NCBI GenBank assembly: GCA_003488445.1
Contig: DNLO01000210.1
Location: forward strand, 1 to 6,707
Reading direction: 5' to 3'
Length of the DNA: 6,707 nucleotides
Source: Lachnospiraceae bacterium
Lineage (GTDB): Bacteria; Bacillota; Clostridia; Lachnospirales; Lachnospiraceae
Both the position numbers and the translations under genes were made by a program. The notes below the pieces were generated by a model, which saw only the letters and a list, made by a program, of their open reading frames with translations, had not been told where the DNA came from and did not search any database. Below, piece after piece: positions 1 to 5,277 of the stretch; position 1 is the stretch's first letter; every line of letters starts with the position of its first letter.

Positions 1-421
1 TCTTGGCCTGTGCTATGACCGCCTTGTCCGCTTCGGAGCGCATCTTGGGCTGCAGCCTGCGTTTTTTCTTCTTCCGCTCACAGGCCTGCACCATCATGGA
101 GAGTGTATCCACCAGGTCCTGCCCCTTGATCGGCATCTCCACACAGACTACATTATCACCGGCTGCATCCTGCAGATTTGCCCTTCCCGCCACCAGCATC
201 ATCTCGAACTCCGGAGGCAGGTTTTCTCTCAGCTCATTATACATCATGTCCGGAAATTTGTAACCGCAGACCACTATGCCCTCGCCCAGATCATCGAGAG
301 CTGCCATGGCCTGTGCACCCGTTGTGCATACTGCCGTTACGGAGAATCCGGACCTGATGAGCAGGCTCTTGATCGCCCGCCCGTTATCCGGGTTTGGAAA
401 GACCACAAGAATACCGATCAT
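1..421 (-). CDS. ANTAR-domain response regulator (antiterminator), 3' end cut by window edge
   Basis: I translated this by hand; 140 codons are visible from an ATG at 421-419. The protein opens with MIGILVVFPNPDNGRAIKSL, continues through a receiver-like domain (about residues 1-115), a basic linker (KKKKRR, 117-122), and the start of an ANTAR helix (RSEADKAVIAQAK, 128-140), where the window ends. ANTAR proteins bind paired hexaloop RNA hairpins and prevent transcription termination; in Clostridia such a gene commonly follows glnA. The receiver is degenerate. The acidic pair after strand 1 is absent, and strand 3 reads VVCGYKFPD with Cys52-Gly53 where the phospho-accepting Asp should be, so classical phosphorylation is unlikely. 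Lys99 (MPIK) is present. The start lies 2 nt after the glnA stop (TGA-GC-ATG) without a clear Shine-Dalgarno site, so translation is probably coupled to glnA. The family call is firm; the RNA target is not visible here. Confidence 0.88.
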   Translation of the reverse strand, partial: MIGILVVFPNPDNGRAIKSLLIRSGFSVTAVCTTGAQAMAALDDLGEGIVVCGYKFPDMMYNELRENLPPEFEMMLVAGRANLQDAAGDNVVCVEMPIKGQDLVDTLSMMVQACERKKKKRRLQPKMRSEADKAVIAQAK

Positions 422-423
422 GC

Positions 424-1755
424 TCAGATCTTATACAGATATTCGTCCACTTCCCACTGTGATACATGAGCAAGATAATCGTAAAACTCCGCTCTTTTCG
501 CAGATATGAATTTTTCGGTGATATGGTCACCGAGGACCGATGTCACGAGGCTGTCCTTCTCGAGAGCATTGATGGCCTCCAGGAGAGATCCCGGCAGGCT
601 CCTTATGCCTGCTGCTTCCCGCTGCTCTTTGGTCATCTCGTATATATTGCCCTCTATGGGATCCTGCGGCTTCGTCTTCTTCCTGATGCCGTCGAGCCCG
701 GCCGCAAGACATACAGCCAGAGCCAGGTAAGGATTTGACGAAGAATCAGGACTTCTCAGGTCTATCCTCGTATGCTCCTTCATGTTCGAGGGCACACGTA
801 TCAGCGCCGTCCTGTTGGTAAAGCTCCATGCGGTATATACCGGAGCCTTCTCTGTCAGGGGATTCAGCCTCTTGTATGAGTTTACGGTAGGATTGGTGAC
901 AGCCGTCAGTGCATCCACGTGCTCCATCAGTCCGCCGATGAAATATCTGGCTTCCTCCGACAGACCATCCGCCGAGCCCTCCGAGTAGAAGACATTCTTT
1001 CCGTCCTTCTCCAGCGAGAAGTTGAGATGCATCCCCGACCCGTTCAGGTCATTCCTGGGCTTGGGCATGAAGGTTGCATGCAGTCCGTGGCGCCTGGCTA
1101 TGGTCTTTACTGCCATCCTGAAGGTCTGTATATTATCTGCGGTCTTGATCCCTTCATCGAACATGAAGTCTATCTCATGCTGGGCGGGAGACTTCTCGTG
1201 CTCTGAGGATACCACCTCGAACCCCATGTCCTCCAGCATGAGCACCATATCTCTCCTTGCGTTTTCACCCGTATCCAGAGGAGCCAGATCGAAATACCCT
1301 GCCTTCTCGTATGTCTCCGTGGTGGGATTTCCGTTCTCATCGGTATTGAAAAGATAAAACTCGCACTCGGGTCCTACCTGGAAGGTATATCCCATTGACT
1401 TCGCCTCATCCAGGACCTTCTGCAGCACATATCTCGGATCTCCGGGAGACCTCTCTCCGTCAGGTCTGTAGATATCACAGATAAACCTGGCCACCTTGCC
1501 GGTCTGGGGTCTCCAGGGGAAGGTCACGAAGGTCGAAAGGTCGGGATACAGATACATATCCGACTCTTCTATCCTCGCAAAGCCCTCTATCAGAGATCCG
1601 TCAAACAGACATCTGTTCTCCATCGCTTTGATCAGCTGCCCCTTGGTCACGGCCATGTTCTTCATAGTACCGAACATATCCGTGAACTGCAGCCTTATGA
1701 ACTCTACGTCCTCTTCTTCCACGTACTTCAGGATCTCTTCTTTGGTGTACTGCAT
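424..1755 (-). CDS. glnA: Glutamine synthetase, type I (GS-I-alpha)
   Basis: Makes glutamine from glutamate, ammonium and ATP; expected to be a cytoplasmic dodecamer. With the start at 1755 the protein is 443 residues, the normal GS-I-alpha length. Visible features are an N-terminal beta-grasp with FDGSLIEGFARIEESD (51-66), the metal-site GPECEF (Glu130, Glu132), the AQHEIDF region (Glu187, Glu194), GSGMH (His243), NSYKRLNP (292-299), the flap Glu302, NRTALIR (314-320) and NPYLALAV (341-348). Arg61 matches the B. subtilis feedback-control Arg62, which argues for glutamine feedback inhibition and against adenylylation control. Oddities relative to B. subtilis and Salmonella are Leu55 for the second Ser of DGSS, an inserted Lys303 beside the flap Glu, and Asp332 for the metal-ligand Glu in the R-I/V-E-V-R motif. 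An in-frame ATG at 1812 adds 19 basic residues but has poor ribosome-site spacing; the ATG at 1755 has AAGGGAG 8 nt upstream. The start sits 1 nt after the SGNH gene's stop. Confidence 0.95.
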   Translation of the reverse strand: MQYTKEEILKYVEEEDVEFIRLQFTDMFGTMKNMAVTKGQLIKAMENRCLFDGSLIEGFARIEESDMYLYPDLSTFVTFPWRPQTGKVARFICDIYRPDGERSPGDPRYVLQKVLDEAKSMGYTFQVGPECEFYLFNTDENGNPTTETYEKAGYFDLAPLDTGENARRDMVLMLEDMGFEVVSSEHEKSPAQHEIDFMFDEGIKTADNIQTFRMAVKTIARRHGLHATFMPKPRNDLNGSGMHLNFSLEKDGKNVFYSEGSADGLSEEARYFIGGLMEHVDALTAVTNPTVNSYKRLNPLTEKAPVYTAWSFTNRTALIRVPSNMKEHTRIDLRSPDSSSNPYLALAVCLAAGLDGIRKKTKPQDPIEGNIYEMTKEQREAAGIRSLPGSLLEAINALEKDSLVTSVLGDHITEKFISAKRAEFYDYLAHVSQWEVDEYLYKI

Positions 1756-1756
1756 C

Positions 1757-2878
1757 TTACTGTCTCCCTTCAGTCTCACTCCCTGTTTCCTCAGTTTCTT
1801 CAGTTTCTTCATCCCCCGGTCTTCTGTTTACGGTGTCCTTATACGTTTCGACCGGAAGATCATAATTGACCGCCTGCTCCTTCAAAAGCCCGATCAGTTC
1901 GTCCACGTTATCCGATGTGACATATGTGCCGAATCCCTGCGCCAGCAGTCTGTCATCATGCTTGTCATAATATATGTTATCTATGATCATATCACCCACA
2001 GCCGGGCAGTAATGCGATGTTTCGTAATAATAGGAATAGTCCAGAGTGACATCGTTAAAGCCTGAGAAATTCCAGTACGGTGTGATCTCGGCCAGCTCCT
2101 TCAGGAAGACCAGATACCCGTTGTCTATACCCTTGGCATAGGTCATGGCATGCAGGGGATTCGTGAACACCCTGAGATTGATCCCGTATTCGTCACACAG
2201 CTCCTTGATCTGTCTGATATCCTCCAAGCTCTGCTCACGCGGGTAATAATAATCGGACCACCAGGGCTTCGCATCCTCATAGTCGAACTGAGGCGGTATA
2301 TCGAGATTTTCGGTACCCGTATCCAGAAGCCTCATGTTGTAGTCCGGATCCGCCCCCTTCTTCTTGCTCTTCTTCATTGCCTCCAGCGACTGAGACAGAG
2401 TGATGAGATCGAAATACCTCAGGTAGAATACTGCCTTGTCCGAGAGCGTCCCGTCCCAGGGATAGGGCAGCCGGTACAGCTGGCCCACATGCAGCGCCGG
2501 ATCCACGAAATACGTGATATCGTCCACTCCGATTATCACGTTTTTGGGGATGATCCCTCTTTCCGTCATCACCTTCAGGTTATCCAGATGCTCTGCCGGA
2601 GTCCCCTCCGAATACATCATGTCGTAGTATTTGCCGTCATTCATCTTCGTTACGTCAATGAAGCCCACCCTGGAAGATCCGAACAGGAAGGAATCGTACT
2701 TATCCGGATGGTTCAGCACATTGTGCATCTTCATATAGTTTTTGTTGGGCTCCAGACCGTTGTTTCTCGGGTGGTTGATATGAAAGATATTAAAAGGGTC
2801 CACAAACACAGAGAAGGGCACAAAGATAACACCCAGTATCAAAGCAAAGCATATGCATTTGATCACGAATTTCTTCAA
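1757..2878 (-). CDS. SGNH-hydrolase-like exported protein, partner of the MBOAT acyltransferase
   Basis: A 373-residue protein with one N-terminal hydrophobic segment (about residues 5-25) after MKK, likely a signal anchor with the rest outside the membrane. The fold is suggested by FLFGSSRVGF (64-73), where Ser69 would be the nucleophile of block I, by a hydrophobic strand ending NVIIGVDDITY (113-123), and by SHYCPAVGD (288-296) for block V with His289. The usual block V Asp three residues before His is Glu286 here. Such proteins sit beside AlgI/DltB-like MBOAT proteins and are thought to transfer or remove acyl groups on extracellular polymers; the substrate cannot be read from sequence. 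The start is TTG at 2878-2876, supported by GGAGGAG 8 nt upstream, 21 nt after the MBOAT stop. The C-terminus ends in an acidic low-complexity tail (EETEETEET, then GSETEGRQ). Overall similarity to named families is low, so the enzyme activity is inference. Confidence 0.72.
   Translation of the reverse strand: MKKFVIKCICFALILGVIFVPFSVFVDPFNIFHINHPRNNGLEPNKNYMKMHNVLNHPDKYDSFLFGSSRVGFIDVTKMNDGKYYDMMYSEGTPAEHLDNLKVMTERGIIPKNVIIGVDDITYFVDPALHVGQLYRLPYPWDGTLSDKAVFYLRYFDLITLSQSLEAMKKSKKKGADPDYNMRLLDTGTENLDIPPQFDYEDAKPWWSDYYYPREQSLEDIRQIKELCDEYGINLRVFTNPLHAMTYAKGIDNGYLVFLKELAEITPYWNFSGFNDVTLDYSYYYETSHYCPAVGDMIIDNIYYDKHDDRLLAQGFGTYVTSDNVDELIGLLKEQAVNYDLPVETYKDTVNRRPGDEETEETEETGSETEGRQ
1764..1770 (-). 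promoter_or_regulatory. Ribosome binding site that decides the glnA start
   Basis: On the minus strand AAGGGAG lies 8 nt before the ATG at 1755. It sits inside the last codons of the upstream SGNH gene (GAA GGG AGA CAG TAA), so terminating ribosomes pass over it, which favours translational coupling. The competing ATG at 1812 has only a GGGGG run directly touching it. Confidence 0.7.
1784..1810 (-). repeat. Three tandem 9-bp units encoding the acidic EET tail
   Basis: On the minus strand, GAAGAAACT occurs twice (1810-1802, 1801-1793), followed by the variant GAGGAAACA (1792-1784). In the SGNH frame this reads EET-EET-EET. It looks like a small slippage-prone microrepeat at the gene's 3' end, just before the glnA ribosome binding site. 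In the glnA frame the same bases read KKLKKLRK. Confidence 0.75.
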
Positions 2879-2886
2879 GCTACGTA

Positions 2887-2893
2887 CTCCTCC
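2887..2893 (-). promoter_or_regulatory. Strong ribosome binding site supporting a TTG start
   Basis: GGAGGAG on the minus strand, 8 nt before the TTG at 2878-2876. It supports the non-ATG start of the SGNH-like gene, since the following residues form a standard Lys-Lys plus hydrophobic signal segment. It lies inside the 21-nt gap after the MBOAT stop. Confidence 0.75.
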
Positions 2894-2899
2894 GTGCCG

Positions 2900-4369
2900 C
2901 TAAAACTGAAAATAGATAAATTCCTGATGTACTCCCCCGTTCAGGGTTATCACTATCACAAAAACCGTAAGCCCCGTGTAGATGAGCCATCTCCCCCACA
3001 TCGGCAGCTTTCCGAAAAGCCCGTAAATATCCCTCTTCAGCCCTGCGAAGTCCACTGCCATCAATATCACGATCAATACGATCAGATAGGTCAGCTTCAG
3101 CCCGTCCAGATGCATGTTGTTCAGCATCATTATATAGGATCCCGCTATATGTCCCAGTCCCCTGTGCATATGTGATGCTATGTACAGCGCATCCGCCGTG
3201 TTATTGGCCCTGAAGAAGCTCCACGCGAAAGACACCATCGCGAAGGTCAGTATCCCGTGTCCTATGTTCCAGGGCACGCTCCGTTTTATATCCCTCTCCT
3301 TCATGCCACGGTACTCCTTCTTTGAGAAGTGCCTGTGACAGAAATCCTCCGCCACCTGATATACTCCGTGCAGGCCGCCCCAGATCACAAAAGACCAGTC
3401 TGCCCCGTGCCACAGACCGGACAGCAGCATGGTTAACATAATATTTAGATTATGTCTACCATTGCTCACCCTGCTCCCTCCGAGAGGTATATATACATAG
3501 TCCCTGAACCAGGTAGACAGGGAGATATGCCATCTGCTCCAGAATTCCTTCACGCTCCTTGAATAATAAGGACTTTTGAAATTGTCCTTCAGCCTTATCC
3601 CCAGAAGCTTCGCCGTCCCGATCGCTATATCGGAATAGCCGGAAAAGTCACAATAGATCTGGAAGGTATATAGGATCGTGGAGACGATAAGGGTCATCCC
3701 GAAATAAAATCTCACGTTATCGAATATCGGGTCCACATACAGGGTAAGTGTGTCGGCGATTATGAGCTTCTTGAAGAACCCCCACAGCATCTGCCTCAGT
3801 CCGGCTGCAGCCAGGTCATAATCAAAATCAGCCGGCTCATCTATCTGCGGCATGATATCCCCTGCTCTGTTTATGGGACCTGAGAGCACCGAAGGGAAGA
3901 AAGAAACAAAAGCCAGATACCGGAAATAGCTGCTCTGTGCGGGTATCCTGCCCTTATAAACATCCGCCACATATCCTATGGCTGCAAAGCTGTAGAATGA
4001 GATCCCCAGAGGCAGCGCCAGTCTCAGGGCGGCCGGGCTGAAGCTTAAGGAAAAAAGCCCACATATCGAGGACACTGTCCCTATGGCGAAATCCGCGTAT
4101 TTGAAGAAGCCCAGCATCCCCAGAACGACGATCACCGAGGATACCAGATATGCCTTTTTACGATCCGGGGAGAGCTCGATACGCCTCGCACACCACCATG
4201 TCACGAGCGCGATAGCCAGCATCAGGAGGATGAACAAAGCACCTCCGTACATATAGAAAATGATGTTCGCTGCAAGCAGGACTATCCATCGCGTTTTCTT
4301 GGGTATCGCCCAGTACAGGATGAAAAGCACCGGCAGAAAGAACGCGAATGTTATCGATGTGAAAACCAT
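2900..4369 (-). CDS. MBOAT family membrane-bound O-acyltransferase (AlgI/DltB type)
   Basis: A 489-residue polytopic membrane protein with about ten or more hydrophobic segments. It begins MVFTSITFAFFLPVLFILYW, the usual opening of bacterial AlgI-type MBOATs, and has the normal length. Signature segments are DFSGYSDIAIG (241-251), NFKSPYYSRSVKEFWSRWHISL (263-284, shared with AlgI/PatA/DltB), WFRDYVYIPLGGSR (287-300) and LSGLWHGADWSFVIWGGLHG (316-335). His321 in WHG corresponds to the essential His. The family takes an acyl group, usually acetyl, from a cytoplasmic donor and delivers it across the membrane to a partner or polymer. The next gene encodes an SGNH-type exported protein, the normal partner. 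The acceptor (peptidoglycan, teichoic acid or exopolysaccharide) is not shown, and no polymer synthase or dltA/dltC is present in the window. The ATG at 4369 is first in the operon; its closest purine-rich site (GGAG) is about 14 nt away, so initiation may be weak. Confidence 0.93.
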   Translation of the reverse strand: MVFTSITFAFFLPVLFILYWAIPKKTRWIVLLAANIIFYMYGGALFILLMLAIALVTWWCARRIELSPDRKKAYLVSSVIVVLGMLGFFKYADFAIGTVSSICGLFSLSFSPAALRLALPLGISFYSFAAIGYVADVYKGRIPAQSSYFRYLAFVSFFPSVLSGPINRAGDIMPQIDEPADFDYDLAAAGLRQMLWGFFKKLIIADTLTLYVDPIFDNVRFYFGMTLIVSTILYTFQIYCDFSGYSDIAIGTAKLLGIRLKDNFKSPYYSRSVKEFWSRWHISLSTWFRDYVYIPLGGSRVSNGRHNLNIMLTMLLSGLWHGADWSFVIWGGLHGVYQVAEDFCHRHFSKKEYRGMKERDIKRSVPWNIGHGILTFAMVSFAWSFFRANNTADALYIASHMHRGLGHIAGSYIMMLNNMHLDGLKLTYLIVLIVILMAVDFAGLKRDIYGLFGKLPMWGRWLIYTGLTVFVIVITLNGGVHQEFIYFQF

Positions 4370-4397
4370 CTGACGATCTTATACTCCGTATTTCCTA

Positions 4398-4426
4398 TTG
4401 ACATTGTATAGATTGAACCCTATAAT
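4398..4426 (+). promoter_or_regulatory. Fully consensus sigma-A promoter of the Rrf2-family gene
   Basis: TTGACA (4398-4403) and TATAAT (4421-4426) are separated by exactly 17 nt, a perfect match to the primary sigma factor consensus. Transcription would begin near 4433, giving a leader of about 26 nt that carries AAAGGAG at 4446-4452. A promoter this strong in front of a repressor gene suggests it is normally held back, most likely by the repressor itself. Confidence 0.85.
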
Positions 4427-4431
4427 GTCTC
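4403..4431 (-). promoter_or_regulatory. Probable sigma-A promoter of the MBOAT-SGNH-glnA-ANTAR operon
   Basis: On the minus strand, GAGACA (4431-4426) as -35 and TACAAT (4408-4403) as -10 are separated by 17 nt. The -35 matches consensus at four of six bases and the -10 at five of six. Transcription would begin near 4396, leaving a leader of only about 27 nt before the MBOAT ATG. It overlaps base for base with the plus-strand promoter of the Rrf2 gene. Confidence 0.5.
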
Positions 4432-4437
4432 TATAAT
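4420..4437 (+). repeat. Direct repeat CTATAAT at an 11-bp period in the divergent promoter region
   Basis: CTATAAT occurs at 4420-4426 and again at 4431-4437, one helical turn apart. The first copy contains the -10 box, the second covers the expected transcription start. An imperfect inverted pair, TATAGA (4407-4412) and TCTATA (4430-4435), lies over the same stretch. These are candidate operator elements; the AT-rich setting means chance is a real alternative. Confidence 0.4.
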
Positions 4438-4445
4438 AATACCAT

Positions 4446-4452
4446 AAAGGAG
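4446..4452 (+). promoter_or_regulatory. Ribosome binding site of the Rrf2-family gene
   Basis: AAAGGAG with 6 nt to the ATG at 4459, close to ideal. It overlaps the perfect 8-bp palindrome GGAGCTCC (4449-4456), which could pair between transcripts or bind a protein, though an 8-bp palindrome may be accidental. Confidence 0.75.
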
Positions 4453-4458
4453 CTCCAC

Positions 4459-4860
4459 ATGAAAATCTCGACCAAAGGCACTTATGCCATACAGGTGATG
4501 CTCGATCTCGCCATACACAATACCGGTGAAAACATAAACGTCAAAAAGATAGCCGAGAGACAGGATATTTCAGAGAAATACCTGGAACAGATCATATCGA
4601 TCCTGAATAAGGCCGGATATGTGCGTTCCATCCGCGGTGCACAGGGCGGATACCGTCTTGCCAAGGACCCGAAAGATTACACTGTCGGGGATATCCTCCG
4701 CACTACAGAGGGCTCTCTCGAGCCTGTATCCGAAAGCGAATCTCCGCTTGCGGTATGGCGCCGTCTGTCCGATGCCATCAACAATGTCCTGGACAGCGTC
4801 ACTCTCCAGGATCTCGTCGACGAGGAGAATGCCCGTCTCGGCGGAGATTACGTCATATAG
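4459..4860 (+). CDS. Rrf2-family transcriptional regulator without Fe-S cysteines (CymR-like architecture)
   Basis: A 133-residue winged-helix repressor of the Rrf2 family, expected to act as a dimer on DNA. It begins MKISTKGTYAIQVMLDLA, the standard Rrf2 opening. The recognition helix region is DISEKYLEQIISILNKAGYV (36-55) and the wing is RSIRGAQGGYRLAKDP (56-71), followed by YTVGDILRTTEGSLEPV (74-90) and a dimerisation helix (WRRLSDAINNVLDSVTLQDL, 100-119). IscR- and NsrR-type members carry three cysteines after the EG.L motif. Here that loop is only SESESPLAV and the whole protein has no cysteine, so it cannot hold the usual cluster. B. subtilis CymR, the cysteine-metabolism repressor that works with CysK, likewise lacks them but has a longer loop. 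The function could therefore be sulfur-related, but no cys gene is nearby. It is read divergently from the MBOAT-glnA operon and probably controls its own overlapping promoter. Confidence 0.92.
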   Translation: MKISTKGTYAIQVMLDLAIHNTGENINVKKIAERQDISEKYLEQIISILNKAGYVRSIRGAQGGYRLAKDPKDYTVGDILRTTEGSLEPVSESESPLAVWRRLSDAINNVLDSVTLQDLVDEENARLGGDYVI

Positions 4861-4863
4861 ATC

Positions 4864-5277
4864 TCATACTGCCGCATCTTCGGGATGCGGATGTGTATCG
4901 TCTGCCAGCATGTACTTTGCGGCACCCGCAGCCGCTCCCGCAAATATCGCAAGATCGGATATATTGCCGTACATCTTCCTTCCCATGGGGATATAGTCTA
5001 CGACATACCCTCTTATCAGTCTGTCTGCAGTGTTGGACAGAGCCCCTCCGAGTATCAGGCTCATGGGGCATCTCAGTTCCTCTGAAGAAAGCGCCGTAGC
5101 GGCACACATCAGTCCTGTCAGTGCGGCACTCACAAGTGCCACCTCCTTCGGGTGTCTGTCGTATCTGTTATAGGCAAAGCCGTAGTTCTTTACGGGGGGT
5201 TCCTTGATAAACCCTTTCACGGCGGTATCGGCCAGAGCTACGAAGCCGGCCAGAATAAAAGCATCTCTTACCCTCAT
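4864..5277 (-). CDS. Short signal peptidase II (LspA)-family membrane protein
   Basis: A 137-residue protein with four predicted membrane segments (about 7-24, 46-64, 71-88 and 106-124). LspA cleaves lipoprotein signal peptides in the membrane with two aspartates. The family elements are present in order: ALADTAVKGFI (15-24, for the DQ..K region), NYGFAYN (31-37, for NTGAAF), GGALSNTADR (77-86) with catalytic Asp85, GYVVDYI (90-96), and GNISDLAI (104-111) with catalytic Asp108. Both catalytic aspartates are kept, but the protein is about 20-30 residues shorter than typical LspA and the loop between the first two membrane segments is reduced, so it may be a paralogue with narrower specificity. 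Its ATG overlaps the clpX-like stop by one base (TGATG) with no ribosome site of its own, so it should be translated by coupling. Its stop codon is 3 nt from that of the convergent Rrf2 gene. Confidence 0.8.
   Translation of the reverse strand: MRVRDAFILAGFVALADTAVKGFIKEPPVKNYGFAYNRYDRHPKEVALVSAALTGLMCAATALSSEELRCPMSLILGGALSNTADRLIRGYVVDYIPMGRKMYGNISDLAIFAGAAAGAAKYMLADDTHPHPEDAAV
4872..4890. other. Stem-loop at the junction of two convergent genes
   Basis: CCGCATC (4872-4878) and GATGCGG (4884-4890) form a perfect 7-bp stem around a 5-nt loop (TTCGG). It lies in the last codons of the LspA-like gene, 12 nt past the Rrf2 stop. Neither strand shows a T-run directly after the stem, so it is not a canonical intrinsic terminator, but as the only structure between these genes it may stabilise or slow both 3' ends. 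Confidence 0.5.

Noticed and set aside
370..376. Possible adenylylation of GlnA at the Tyr in NIYEM (residue 372)
   Set aside because: The same Tyr occurs in the B. subtilis enzyme, which is not adenylylated; Arg61 and overall features place this protein in the feedback-controlled GS-alpha type. Coordinates here are GlnA residue numbers.
424..1812. Longer glnA reading frame with 19 extra N-terminal residues from the ATG at 1812
   Set aside because: The extra residues are a shadow of the acidic repeat tail in another frame. The upstream G-run touches the ATG with no spacing, while the 1755 start has a well-placed AAGGGAG and gives the standard 443-residue length.
1816..1855. Inverted repeat CCGGTC/GACCGG upstream of glnA as an ANTAR hairpin or attenuator
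   Set aside because: Only six pairs with a 28-nt loop inside coding sequence, no hexaloop, no paired second hairpin and no T-run.
2850..2852. Lipoprotein signal in the SGNH-like protein (Cys8/Cys10)
   Set aside because: The cysteines precede the hydrophobic core and do not follow a lipobox, so a signal anchor is more likely.
2150..3175. 341-codon open frame on the plus strand
   Set aside because: It is antisense to the SGNH and MBOAT genes, is rich in His, Gln and Arg with no recognisable motif, and spans their junction. Both opposite-strand genes have clear family signatures.
4872..4890. Bidirectional intrinsic terminator for the convergent genes
   Set aside because: The stem is good, but neither strand has a following T-tract, so I list it only as a stem-loop.
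5193..5198. G6 run as a programmed frameshift or phase-variation tract
   Set aside because: It simply encodes EPPVK in the LspA-like gene; the frame is intact on both sides and a six-base run is too short to argue for phase variation.
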